From positions 372,001 to 436,000 of the forward strand of contig JADJLR010000001.1 in the NCBI GenBank assembly GCA_016710015.1: a DNA stretch of 64,000 nt, in the 5' to 3' direction. The stretch comes from Flavobacteriales bacterium. GTDB lineage: Bacteria; Bacteroidota; Bacteroidia; Flavobacteriales_F; PHOS-HE28. A model generated the notes under the pieces. The model saw only the letters and a list, made by a program, of their open reading frames with translations. It was not told the origin of the DNA and did no database searches. A program made the translations under genes and the position numbers. Below are positions 9,258 through 17,463 of the stretch, piece after piece. Positions within the stretch are counted from its first letter, which is position 1. The number at the start of each line of letters is the position of its first letter.

Positions 9258-10322
9258 CTATCTAGTTGAGCCCTGTGTCGCAATGACATGTGCTCCATCA
9301 AATAGATTGATACTTCCACCGGTCACCACTTCATCTCCAGCCTTCAGCCCATCGATGACCTGCACTCTGTCCGCGATCCTGCGCCCCAATGTCACATCAT
9401 GCTTCACCGCTTTTCGATCCACGATCCGATACACCTGCGGATTGACGTTCGACCCCAGCAGTGCCGTTGCTGGTATGTACAACTGGTCTTCGGACGAACT
9501 GCTGCTGATGACCGTCTTGCCGAACATGCCTGATCGGATGCGATCCCCGGTCATATTCCCCACTGCGATCTGCACGGGGTAGCTGTTGGCCATGTTTCCT
9601 TTGCTGCCCACCGATCGGATCCGTCCTTTTACCTTGGTATCGGAAAAAGCATCCACACTTACGGTCACCTCCATTCCTATTTGGAACAGTCCCAGGTCGG
9701 CCTCGGCCACCTGCAGCACAAAGTCCAGCTCCGATAGATCCGTCAATTGCAGGAGCGGTATGCCAGGCGCAGCATATGCACCTACCTCCGTCATCTTGAG
9801 TGTCACTACTCCTGGGAAGGGGGCCTGGATGGTGCTCTTCGCTATCTGCTCCTGGAGGGTATTGCGCTGCACTTTGGCGGCCTTCAGTCCAAGCTGGGCC
9901 TTCTCCAGTTGCACACCTTGTATGGCATCGGCTTCGGTCAGCACCGTGTAGCGGGCCACATCGGCTTCCAGTCCTTCTATCTGCACTTCCACCGATCGCA
10001 ATTGGAGTTGCATCAGGCTGTTGTCCAGTTGGATCAGTGACTCACCCTTCTTCACACGACTGCCCACATCCACCAGCACGGCCTGTACCTTACCTTGGGT
10101 CTCGGCACTCAACTTGCTCTCGCGTTGCGCCTGGAAGGTGCCGGTAAAGTTCAGCTCGGCTGCTTCTCCGCCCGACTTCAGCAGATAGGACTGGACGGGT
10201 ATCGGCCGCTCCTTGTCGTAGTGATAGACCCGCTCTTGGACAATGTCCTTGTTGCTCTTCAACTTTATCACGACCAGCACGACCAACAGGAAGGGGATCA
10301 GGTATATGAGTATCTTCTTCAT
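9258..10322 (-). CDS. Efflux RND periplasmic adaptor subunit
   Basis: A 354-residue HlyD/AcrA-type membrane fusion protein. An N-terminal membrane anchor (residues about 4-22) is followed by a beta-barrel/lipoyl half (SAETQGKVQAVLVDVGSRVKKGESLIQLD). A coiled-coil hairpin runs from about 100 to 160, then the second lipoyl half (IQAPFPGVVTLKMTEVGAYAAPG) and barrel domains. It links the inner-membrane pump to the outer-membrane channel. It lies 5 bp downstream of the TolC gene and 11 bp upstream of the pump, so the three are clearly one operon. Confidence 0.92.
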   Translation of the reverse strand: MKKILIYLIPFLLVVLVVIKLKSNKDIVQERVYHYDKERPIPVQSYLLKSGGEAAELNFTGTFQAQRESKLSAETQGKVQAVLVDVGSRVKKGESLIQLDNSLMQLQLRSVEVQIEGLEADVARYTVLTEADAIQGVQLEKAQLGLKAAKVQRNTLQEQIAKSTIQAPFPGVVTLKMTEVGAYAAPGIPLLQLTDLSELDFVLQVAEADLGLFQIGMEVTVSVDAFSDTKVKGRIRSVGSKGNMANSYPVQIAVGNMTGDRIRSGMFGKTVISSSSSEDQLYIPATALLGSNVNPQVYRIVDRKAVKHDVTLGRRIADRVQVIDGLKAGDEVVTGGSINLFDGAHVIATQGSTR

Positions 10323-10327
10323 CTGTT

Positions 10328-11653
10328 TCAGTTCTTTGGATAATGGGTCAATTGACCGTTGACCCGCTGGAGTTCCAGTGTGCCACGCAAGTAATCGATC
10401 ATGGCTGCGATATGCTCTTGCTGGGCCTCGCGGAGGGCGTTATCCGCGAGCAGCACTTCGGTGAGGCCGACCAGTCCTTCCCTCTGTTGCAATAGGACTT
10501 GCCCGTAGACCTGCTCGGCCAATGCTATCCGGGACCGACTGTCGACCAGATTGCTCTCGGCCAGTGCGATCTGGCGACTGGCGTTCTTGCGATCCAGGTC
10601 GAGTTTCTCATCCACTTGCTCCACCTGTACCCGACTGTTGCTCAGCTCCAATCGTTTCTGCTCTATCTTCTTTCGAGTCACCATGCCATTGAACAATGGA
10701 TACTTGAGACTGACGCCCGCAAAAGAGAGGGGATAGAAGTCAAGAAATTCATTCGGCGATCCATCATAGCCATAGCCCGTGGTTCCATAGGCCCCAAAGA
10801 GCGAAAGAGAAGGCAGCCTGCTCTGTTGGAGCAGGCGCAGTTCGCTGCTCAGCACATCGCTCTGCAGGCCGACCATGTGCTGATCCAAGGTCCGTGTGGT
10901 CGCGGGGTCCAGCGCGGTCGGCAGCATCACGTCAGCCACGATGTCAAAAGGTCTATCGAGCGGGAGACCGATGGAGAATCGGAGCAGATCGAGCAGATGA
11001 TCGTACGTGCTCTGCAATTTCAAAAGACTGCTCTGCGCTTGATCATGCTGAAGTTGCACCTTGGCCACATCGGTACCAGTAGCCAAGAGTTGTTGGCGCA
11101 GTAGCGATAGCGTGTTCAGCAGTGCCGCGCTGTTGATGATGTTGCTATCCAGATAGGCCATTTGGTGATGGAGCACTTGTGCATTGTAGTAGAGTGCACT
11201 GATGTCCTGCACGACTTGTTCCTCGGTCTTCAACGCCTTGATCTCGCCCAGCTTTTCAGCGATACCAGTGGTACGCACAGCACCTTGGGTCATCGGATCA
11301 TAGATCGGCATCACAAGCTGCAGGTTGGCCGTGATACTGTGCGGCACACCGAACTGCGCATCCTTGAACTGCCCCTCAGGTCCTCCGAATATGGACATCG
11401 GCAGCAACTGCGTGGGTAGATCCATGAAGTACTTGTATTCCCCATTGGCGATCAACTTGGGAATGCGCGCATACTGGGCCTCCTGATGCCGGGACGTGGC
11501 GATCTCCCCTTCGTTCTGGGCCATCTTGAGTCCACGGTTGTTCACTCGCGCGCTGTCCAGGCATTGCTCCAGTGTCCATTGCTGGGCTTGGCTTCCAAGA
11601 GCGAAGACCAGCAGAGCAGTGGCGAGTAGTAGTCTGTGAATGTTCACTAACAT
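10328..11653 (-). CDS. TolC family outer-membrane efflux channel
   Basis: A 441-residue outer-membrane efflux protein with a signal peptide (about residues 1-23, ending SQAQ) and the two long helical repeats of the TolC/OEP fold. It heads the operon TolC-adaptor-RND-DUF2141. The start codon overlaps a copy of the half-site TGTTCACTAAC (plus-strand 11641-11651), which also occurs in the operator-like palindrome upstream of the TetR-containing operon. Repression by that TetR protein is therefore likely. A damaged paralogue lies immediately upstream. Confidence 0.9.
   Translation of the reverse strand: MLVNIHRLLLATALLVFALGSQAQQWTLEQCLDSARVNNRGLKMAQNEGEIATSRHQEAQYARIPKLIANGEYKYFMDLPTQLLPMSIFGGPEGQFKDAQFGVPHSITANLQLVMPIYDPMTQGAVRTTGIAEKLGEIKALKTEEQVVQDISALYYNAQVLHHQMAYLDSNIINSAALLNTLSLLRQQLLATGTDVAKVQLQHDQAQSSLLKLQSTYDHLLDLLRFSIGLPLDRPFDIVADVMLPTALDPATTRTLDQHMVGLQSDVLSSELRLLQQSRLPSLSLFGAYGTTGYGYDGSPNEFLDFYPLSFAGVSLKYPLFNGMVTRKKIEQKRLELSNSRVQVEQVDEKLDLDRKNASRQIALAESNLVDSRSRIALAEQVYGQVLLQQREGLVGLTEVLLADNALREAQQEHIAAMIDYLRGTLELQRVNGQLTHYPKN
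11641..11651 (+). promoter_or_regulatory. Candidate TetR half-operator at the TolC start
   Basis: The 11-bp sequence TGTTCACTAAC is identical to the right part of the palindrome at 15040-15055. Extended leftwards it reads GTGAATGTTCAC, itself a 5-bp inverted repeat. It overlaps the ATG of the efflux operon. The two locations support an autoregulated TetR protein that also controls the efflux genes. This is inference from the match alone. Confidence 0.4.
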
Positions 11654-11732
11654 GATTATTCAGTTTTCTTAGCTGCGATAGGAATGTTCGGAAGAACGCA
11701 AGCCGTTGCGATCTATGTTCTCAATGGAACAT

Positions 11733-12489
11733 TCATCTCAGTCGGAGTATGTCTACAAATTGAACGTTCGTATCCACCTTCATTCCCGTGAGGATCCGTA
11801 GAGCATCCATAACCTGTTCGAAATGGCGGTGCACTTGTTCGCGTTGCGTTAGCGGTTGATCCCGTTGCAGTACCGTGCGATCCACATCGGTGCCGCGCGC
11901 AATCATTTGTGAGTGCAACAATTCCAGTGTTCCGGCAAGTGCATCGGCATTCACCACGTTGCTGTCCAAGAATGCCAATTTGCTTAATAGGACCTGCGCA
12001 TTGTAGTACACCGCGCTCACCTCCATCACCAGATCCGCTCGTGCGCGCCCGCTTTGGAGTGTTGCCCAAGGCCGCGTCTTCACGTATGATCTGCACTGCG
12101 CCGAACGCCGCAGGATCGTAGATCGGCACCTGCAAAGCAAGGTTTGCGGAAACATTCTGAGGTGTGCCGAACCGGATGGCGCGATACGTCTCCGCTGGGC
12201 CACCGAAAATTGAGGCGGGCATCAGTTTGTACGGCAGATCCGTGTAGTAATGGTGATCAGCAGTATCACGTAGTTCGGGGATCAGTTGGCCACGCGCTTC
12301 ATGGATAAGTTCTTCGGCGATGCGCTCATCGTTACCGGCCATTTGGATGCGCCGTTCGTTGACCATGGCCGAATCGATACACTGCGACAGCGATAGCACT
12401 TGCCCGCTCAGTCCTGTAACGGATACCAAGAGGACACCCAATGAACCACCCCATTTTGCTATGCTCCCCATGTGATCGAAACGGTCCAT
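11733..12489 (-). pseudogene. Broken second TolC-family gene (frameshift and C-terminal truncation)
   Basis: The frame starting at 12489 encodes a signal peptide, then LSLSQCIDSAMVN and LMPASIFGGPAE, aligning closely with the intact TolC (LEQCLDSARVN, LLPMSIFGGPEG). Near position 12065 it shifts frame after AALGNT. The other frame continues with EVSAVYYNAQVLLSKLAFLDSN and stops at 11733 after DALRILTGMKVDTN. This corresponds to only about the first 260 residues of the 441-residue intact copy. The whole second TolC repeat is missing, so even with the frameshift repaired it could not form a channel. It follows the His-rich lipoprotein gene in the same operon. Confidence 0.8.
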
Positions 12490-12504
12490 GATCGACTTGC
12501 GGAA

Positions 12505-12990
12505 TTATTCGAAGTAGTTCTTGTAAGTGCCCAGATAGGCCTTCAGTAGGTCGAGTTCTTCTGACTTTGTAAGGTCGATATCGCTCATGTCCTGATGGAG
12601 CGGCAACAGATAGTTGTGCAGTTGGTTGTGCGATTCACCCGTCATTGTGCAACGCTCGAAGATCAAGGCAAACTCCTCTTCCAGTCCCGCTTTCAGGGCT
12701 TTGGGATCGCCGGTGGCCGGATCATAATTGGTGATCAAAGCGGACATCTTCGCAATGCCTTCGGTGGTCTCGGCATTGGCGATCCATCGCTTACCATTGT
12801 CTAGCGTCACTTCCGGGATCTCCGCTTCTGCTTCGGCATGATCGTGGTCAGCCTCGGCGTGATCATGATCCTCGGCTACAGGTGTGTCGGGGTGGTGATC
12901 GTGCGCTTCAGCCGTTTCACTCGCGTTGTTGGTGCAACCCAGAGAGAACAGGGCAAGTGCGAAAGCGGTCAATGTCAATTGGATCTTCAT
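12505..12990 (-). CDS. His/Asp/Glu-rich lipoprotein, putative metal binding
   Basis: A 161-residue lipoprotein. The lipobox FSLGC places the lipidated cysteine at residue 19. Residues about 29-58 form a low-complexity stretch of HDH, EDHDH and EADHDH repeats, suited to binding divalent metals such as Cu, Zn or Ni. The C-terminal half is alpha-helical with no recognised family. It is the fourth intact gene of the cytochrome b/TetR operon. A role in metal buffering for the linked efflux system is plausible, but I do not recognise the protein. Confidence 0.7.
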   Translation of the reverse strand: MKIQLTLTAFALALFSLGCTNNASETAEAHDHHPDTPVAEDHDHAEADHDHAEAEAEIPEVTLDNGKRWIANAETTEGIAKMSALITNYDPATGDPKALKAGLEEEFALIFERCTMTGESHNQLHNYLLPLHQDMSDIDLTKSEELDLLKAYLGTYKNYFE

Positions 12991-12991
12991 C

Positions 12992-13405
12992 TTAGTTGGA
13001 TCGGTGTTGTTCTCGTTTTTCTCGGAGCAGGTATGTGACGAAAAGGCAGACAGCTGTTAGGCTGGTTCGGAATGCTAAAGCGCCAATGGTACGTTGCTCA
13101 TGCACACCGCCACCGCTGATGTGGATCGCGAAGCCCACAGAGGTAACGATCAATACCACGAACGCGAGCGACAACGGCTTCGCTGGCCAATTCCTTCTTG
13201 TAAGCAACCCGAACGCCGATGCGAGATATAGAAGGGAAGCCACCAAATTGGCCCAGACCACGAAGTCCACATAGTTGCCTTCTTTGGCACGCATGTCGAA
13301 CAGATCGAGGATCACTGATCCACTCAAGAACAAAGTGAGCGTACCGAAGCCGATCAACACTGCGGCCAACGCATACCGAATGATCATTTTGCTATCGTTA
13401 TTCAT
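12992..13405 (-). CDS. Small four-helix membrane protein
   Basis: A 137-residue integral membrane protein with four predicted transmembrane segments (about residues 9-31, 47-67, 75-95 and 108-127). I do not recognise the family. Its start overlaps the stop of the TetR gene by 4 bp, and it ends one base before the lipoprotein start, so it is translated from the same message as both. The function is unknown; the neighbours suggest an envelope or efflux-related role. Confidence 0.7.
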   Translation of the reverse strand: MNNDSKMIIRYALAAVLIGFGTLTLFLSGSVILDLFDMRAKEGNYVDFVVWANLVASLLYLASAFGLLTRRNWPAKPLSLAFVVLIVTSVGFAIHISGGGVHEQRTIGALAFRTSLTAVCLFVTYLLREKREQHRSN

Positions 13406-13995
13406 CGCTTTGCTCCAATTAGAGTGATCACTGCATCCATCAGGCTACTGCCTTTGCGGGTAATATCGAATCCGCGCCCGCTGATGCGCCATTGCAGCAT
13501 GTGTAGCCGGAAGGTTCCCATAACGATGTGGACCAGCATATCGATCGGTATGGCCCGGTTGAAGGTGCCGCTCTCTTGCCCTTCACCGATAACAGCGCGC
13601 AGGTGTTGGCGCATCACTTCCATCAATTCTTTGATCGCCCTGTCCCCGGCGGGAGAAGGTTCCATGAAGTTGGTGGCGAAAATGGCCATCAGGTATTCCG
13701 GGTGCGCCTTGAAATAGCTGAAGTGGCTCTCGAACATGGCCCGCAGTCGCGGCTCCGGCAGTTCCTCTCGCTCAGCCACCTCCATCATGCGCTCCTGCAC
13801 CGATGCGGTAAGCTGTTCGATCATGCGCACCAGGATCGCCTCCTTACTGGCGAAGTGCCGGTACAGCGCGGCTTCACTGAACTGCATGCGCTCGGCCAAT
13901 CGCTTGGTGGTGAGCTTGGCGTAACCGTCCTCGGTGATCAAGCGCCCAGCGGCCTCGATGATCTCCAATTGCCTGGGGGTGATGTCCGCTTTCAT
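13402..13995 (-). CDS. TetR/AcrR family transcriptional regulator
   Basis: A 197-residue TetR-type repressor. The N-terminal helix-turn-helix is clear: IIEAAGRLITEDGYAKLTTK leads to RLAERMQFSEAALYRHFASK, residues about 12-51. The C-terminal ligand domain has no recognisable specificity. It overlaps the cytochrome b gene by 4 bp and is inside the operon it probably controls. A palindrome at 15040-15055 in front of the operon, and a half-match at the TolC start, are the best operator candidates. Confidence 0.9.
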   Translation of the reverse strand: MKADITPRQLEIIEAAGRLITEDGYAKLTTKRLAERMQFSEAALYRHFASKEAILVRMIEQLTASVQERMMEVAEREELPEPRLRAMFESHFSYFKAHPEYLMAIFATNFMEPSPAGDRAIKELMEVMRQHLRAVIGEGQESGTFNRAIPIDMLVHIVMGTFRLHMLQWRISGRGFDITRKGSSLMDAVITLIGAKR

Positions 13996-14573
13996 TGTTC
14001 TGTATTGTCAGAGCCACTTACTATACGCGAAACGATCCCTTTCCCATCGGTGAACTCCGCCTTCAGCACACCCGCCAGATGTACCGCGATGAATGCCAGC
14101 ACGTAGTAGATCCCCAGAAGATGCACCTGCTCCAACGGCTCCTTCCATTCCTTCGGTCCCCAAACGATCAGCAGACCAGTGACCAAGGAGACCATGACGA
14201 GAACGTAGAAGATGAGGTAGGTCCACATCCTGAACTTCGTGATCCTCGACAGGCCCTTTTCCATCGGGTCCTGGAATTTCATCCGCCCGAAGACGGGAAG
14301 CATGAAACGCAGTGCGAACAAACCCGTGAGCACATAGCCCGTGTAGATGTGCCAGTCCCACATGGGCTGTCGGATCATCTTGGCCAAGGCGATGGCCTGA
14401 TCCTCGGAGACGTGCTGCTCCGTATTGGCAAGCTGGTCCTGAATGATCGCCGCCACATTGTACTTGTTCATCCAAGTGGACCGCAGGAAGATCGTGATGA
14501 TCAACAGCACGAATGAGACCGCGATGGCCCAATGGACGATCCGATATACAGCGGGGTAGGATCTCTTTTCCAT
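13992..14573 (-). CDS. Cytochrome b/b6-domain membrane protein (cyt b561-like)
   Basis: A 193-residue four-helix membrane cytochrome. Histidines placed to bind b-type haem are His14 (YRIVHWAI), His75 (WDWHIYTGY), His151 and His165 (QVHLLGIYYVLAFIAVHLAGV). This is the Ni-hydrogenase/cytochrome b561 type layout, used to move electrons between the quinone pool and periplasmic partners. No dehydrogenase partner is adjacent. It overlaps the TetR gene by 4 bp. An FNR-like box in front of the operon suggests expression under low oxygen. Confidence 0.82.
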   Translation of the reverse strand: MEKRSYPAVYRIVHWAIAVSFVLLIITIFLRSTWMNKYNVAAIIQDQLANTEQHVSEDQAIALAKMIRQPMWDWHIYTGYVLTGLFALRFMLPVFGRMKFQDPMEKGLSRITKFRMWTYLIFYVLVMVSLVTGLLIVWGPKEWKEPLEQVHLLGIYYVLAFIAVHLAGVLKAEFTDGKGIVSRIVSGSDNTEQ

Positions 14574-14588
14574 CGTGAACTGATCTGT

Positions 14589-15014
14589 TCAGGCTATTGG
14601 ATCCACTGTAAGTTTCATGGTGTAGAACGAGATGCCGAGCCAGATCACGGAAGCGGTCATGGCAATCGCACCCACGAGCACCAATGCCGGTGGTACGCCG
14701 AAGTAGACCTCAGCGAGAATTCCTACGGGCATCAGTAAGCCTGCCAAAGCCAACCATGAGATCGTCTTGGAATGGTTCAGCTTTCCATGGAAGTGCAACA
14801 ACAGGTATCCGATGATCACATTCAGCACAGCGAAGAGGTTGCCATGCACGTGCGCCAACCGGGATTCAAAGTGCTTGCCCACTGAGTAGCTGTCCACCCA
14901 TGCCACCTTGTCGGGCGCGAAATCCCGCAGGTAGATCAGGAGGAACCCGTAAAGCATGAAGCCGCCCATGATCAGGAAGCCGATAGCGATGTTGTTCTTG
15001 CCGTGCATGATCAT
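14589..15014 (-). CDS. Four-helix membrane protein, first gene of cyt b/TetR operon
   Basis: A 141-residue membrane protein with four hydrophobic segments (about 9-27, 51-73, 84-104 and 110-130) and two conserved-looking histidine positions (RLAHVHGNL, LLHFHGKL). These hint at haem or metal binding, like small subunits related to haem-copper oxidases, but I do not recognise the family. It is the promoter-proximal gene; the predicted transcript would start about 11 bp upstream of its ATG. The next gene, cytochrome b, follows after 15 bp. Confidence 0.65.
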   Translation of the reverse strand: MIMHGKNNIAIGFLIMGGFMLYGFLLIYLRDFAPDKVAWVDSYSVGKHFESRLAHVHGNLFAVLNVIIGYLLLHFHGKLNHSKTISWLALAGLLMPVGILAEVYFGVPPALVLVGAIAMTASVIWLGISFYTMKLTVDPIA

Positions 15015-15031
15015 TGGTGTTTGTTCGTGAG

Positions 15032-15039
15032 CAAAGGTA
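15032..15039 (-). promoter_or_regulatory. -7 promoter element TACCTTTG of the cyt b/TetR operon
   Basis: On the minus strand the sequence is TACCTTTG, a perfect match to the Bacteroidota consensus TAnnTTTG. It lies 18-25 bp upstream of the ATG at 15014, directly next to the TetR-operator-like palindrome and about 30 bp from the centre of an FNR-like box. Confidence 0.55.
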
Positions 15040-15055
15040 GTTAGTGTTCACTAAC
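15040..15055. promoter_or_regulatory. TetR-type operator palindrome
   Basis: GTTAGTG-TT-CACTAAC is a perfect 7-bp inverted repeat with a 2-bp centre. It lies between the -7 element and the FNR-like box of the operon that encodes the TetR protein, so a bound repressor would block RNA polymerase. The right part, TGTTCACTAAC, recurs at the start of the efflux operon. Confidence 0.55.
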
Positions 15056-15062
15056 TTCATTG

Positions 15063-15076
15063 GTGATGATCATCAC
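15063..15076. promoter_or_regulatory. FNR/CRP-type box upstream of the cyt b/TetR operon
   Basis: GTGATGATCATCAC is a perfect 14-bp palindrome with the core TGAT-GATC-ATCA. This matches the FNR half-site arrangement TGAT-N4-ATCA and also resembles CRP sites. Its centre is about 30 bp from the -7 element on the minus strand, placing it near -42, a typical activator position. Confidence 0.5.
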
Positions 15077-15508
15077 AAAGCAGGGTCGGGTCGTACACGG
15101 ACGATCCGGACTGGCCGTTGGAACATGGATGTGTCCATTTCGGCAGCAATCGATCATTGTTTCGGATCCGCCACTTCATTGTCGCACCTCATACCAAAGT
15201 CGACCTGATCCTGCCAGTATCCCTATTTCGGACATCTCCATCTTTATTCGTGCTCTACGGCCTACCTGTATCTTCGAATACGACGCAATACGCACGACTT
15301 CGATCGCCAAAGGGGTGAACGTGCAGAACGTTATTCACAAGGAATGACCCCCCTGAGCGCGAAAAGCGTTCGGATCCGTCCCCATTTCGGTATCGGATCT
15401 TCTGTCATCACTGCGTTCGAGCAGGACCTTCATCGCAAGAACCAACTGGAACGACCTTCGTATCTCAAAGACCTCTGCCAAAATGCAGGAAACCAACTTC
15501 TTGATCGT
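15077..15508. other. Long intergenic region, nothing further recognised
   Basis: This interval separates the divergent cytochrome b operon and the multicopper oxidase remnant. Apart from the regulatory palindromes at its left border I see no RNA gene, repeat or coding signal. An open frame on the plus strand runs into the oxidase remnant, but its first 55 codons carry no homology. Confidence 0.4.
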
Positions 15509-16113
15509 ATGAACACACGCACTATTCTTCTGTCCTGCACCATAACCCCGTTACTGGTGAGCGGTCAGGCACTGGATCCTTTGGCGATCCCCCCGGCCTT
15601 GGATATGGACACCTTCCAACTCGTGGGTGGTGAGCATCAGCATCAGTTCTACCCCGGTATCACCACGACGACCTTCGGTGTGAACGGCCCCTACCTCGGC
15701 CCCACACTGATCATGCACCAAGGCGATACCGCGCGCTTCCGTGTGACCAATCAACTTCCGCAACTGACCAATATGCATTGGCATGGGATGCACGTTCCGG
15801 GAGTGATGGATGGTGGCCCTCCGCGCGAGATACTGACCGGTGAATATTGGGACGTGAAGTACGAGGTAGTGAATCCAGCAGGAACGTGGGTGCAGGCCTT
15901 CCCCTCTCCTACTTCAAGTTCCCTCCTCTATCGTGCATCCTTGGCGGTAGAGCAGTTGATCTGACCGATCAACTGGGACGCATATTGATGACGCAGCGGA
16001 TCGCGAACAAGCAAGAAGGTGTCCTTGATCTCGGCAGCACACCATCCGGGGTCTACGTCCTATCGCTGATAGGCTCCGGTACAGTGGTCCGCAGAACGGT
16101 GGTGCGCGAATAG
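15509..16113 (+). pseudogene. Remnant of a T9SS-secreted multicopper oxidase
   Basis: The ATG at 15509 starts a signal peptide (MNTRTILLSCTITPLLVSG), then the N-terminal cupredoxin domain of a multicopper oxidase. It has the copper-binding HWHG motif in NMHWHGMHVPGVMDGGP. Right after PAGTWVQ the sequence jumps to AFPSPTSSSL, which is the start of a type IX secretion sorting domain (normally PNP...). That domain then continues in another frame as LTDQLGRILMTQRIA, ending GVYVLSLIG...VVRE at 16113. All other copper ligands are lost. The gene has therefore suffered a large in-frame internal deletion plus a one-base frameshift. Confidence 0.78.
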
Positions 16114-16117
16114 TCGG

Positions 16118-16546
16118 TCAATTGTTCAAGGCCCCTTGCTCGATCCAATCGTGAATGGTCTGCACTTCCTGGGCCGAGAGGAAGGTGCCGTTCGGCGGCA
16201 TGTTCAAGCCATACGTATCCGATCCGGAGACCTTGTGCCAAAGCACGGATGCATCCAGATCTCCGGGGACTACCCGTATAGCTGGGGCATGGTTGCTGCT
16301 CGTCACGTTGACCAAATTCGCATAGGCCTCTGTCTCACCCAGATCGAGAGCTGCCATGTCCGGGTGGCAGTTCCAACAATGCTGAATGAAGATCGGTACC
16401 ACTTCGGTGTTGAAGTAGGCGGTATCGATCGGTTCACTGGGATCGACGGGTTTCGGAATGTACAGCGGACCTTCATCCTTGGCACAGCCGACCAAGAGTG
16501 CCAGCATGGAACCCACAATGAACGATGTTGCAATGCGACGATCCAT
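16118..16546 (-). CDS. Cytochrome c-domain lipoprotein
   Basis: A 142-residue lipoprotein with its lipid cysteine at residue 21 (ALLVGC) and one c-type haem site, CWNCH, at residues 57-61. The likely distal methionine is in GLNMPPNG near the end. It would sit on the periplasmic face as a small electron carrier. Its ATG overlaps the TAA stop of the DUF5777 gene by one base, so the two are translationally coupled. It is the last gene of the minus-strand group running from 19.85 kb. Confidence 0.83.
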   Translation of the reverse strand: MDRRIATSFIVGSMLALLVGCAKDEGPLYIPKPVDPSEPIDTAYFNTEVVPIFIQHCWNCHPDMAALDLGETEAYANLVNVTSSNHAPAIRVVPGDLDASVLWHKVSGSDTYGLNMPPNGTFLSAQEVQTIHDWIEQGALNN

Positions 16547-17463
16547 TAGCGTGGCTTCTTGGGTTTAACGAGGAGTGTCCGTGCGATGTTGAAGCCGAGA
16601 AGGACATGGCCCTTATCGTAGGGGAGTGCGGACGATGTGTACAGCCGTTGTTCCATGATCTCCGCGCTCGTTCCAACGATGATCTGGAACACATGGCCCA
16701 GCGTGGCCAGTTCATACGCGATGGATGCGGGGTTGAGCTGGCTGTTCGGCGATCGACCTTCTACGATCGGTGTATACTCGAAGAGGATAGAGCCTTTCGT
16801 GGTCACCTTGATGCGACCGCTGATCGGAATGGCAATAGTCAGGTTGCTGGCCCCTAGCGGAACGAGGTTCCGGTACACCGCAACACCGGCGGCCTGTAAG
16901 GAAATCACATCGTTGAACCTGCGCGCCACGATGACCTGCGTGTTGTATGACATGCGGTGCTTGAACACGTACACGAAGGGCGTGGTCCCATCGGCGAAAT
17001 AGTTATCGGCACCCACGGTCGGAAAGTCATCGGACATCACGCCAGCATCGAAGAACCCGGTGACCGAAACAGGCATGGTGTTGTCCACGGTCTGCCGCAG
17101 GATCCGCGCTTTCGCCGCCAAGTCGATCATCTTGCCGTTCTTGGAGCGACCGATCTCAAAATGCATGCGATCGGATACCGCGTATTGGAACCCGAATCGG
17201 ATATTGGCCGGAAGGTCCAAGCCCAAGAACTGTTTGTAGGACTGCTTATCCGGTGTGATCGCCCCGAAGCGGTGTTGGATCATGAAGCCGAACGAGCGTT
17301 TCCGTGGCACCACCTCGACGGTCTGTGCATTGATCACCTGCGACCAAGAAAACGTGTTCGTGACCAATTCCGGCTCTACCTGCTCTTGTGCGATGAGTTC
17401 GTTCGTACCGGGGATCAGAAGGGCCACGAGCAATACACGACAGTTACGTAGATACCTGTTCAT
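16546..17463 (-). CDS. DUF5777 family beta-barrel protein
   Basis: A 305-residue outer-membrane-type protein starting at MNRYLRNCRVLLVALLIPG, which is a signal peptide ending near NELIAQ. The body is rich in alternating polar/aromatic strands (FGFMIQHRFGAI, NIRFGFQYAVSDRMHFEIG, GHVLLGFNIARTL). This matches the DUF5777 barrels that in Bacteroidota often accompany small cytochromes c and YceI proteins. Here it is sandwiched between two c-type cytochrome genes, suggesting an outer-membrane scaffold or porin for a periplasmic electron-transfer chain. The function is not established. A longer frame start at 17511 has no homology. Confidence 0.75.
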   Translation of the reverse strand: MNRYLRNCRVLLVALLIPGTNELIAQEQVEPELVTNTFSWSQVINAQTVEVVPRKRSFGFMIQHRFGAITPDKQSYKQFLGLDLPANIRFGFQYAVSDRMHFEIGRSKNGKMIDLAAKARILRQTVDNTMPVSVTGFFDAGVMSDDFPTVGADNYFADGTTPFVYVFKHRMSYNTQVIVARRFNDVISLQAAGVAVYRNLVPLGASNLTIAIPISGRIKVTTKGSILFEYTPIVEGRSPNSQLNPASIAYELATLGHVFQIIVGTSAEIMEQRLYTSSALPYDKGHVLLGFNIARTLLVKPKKPR

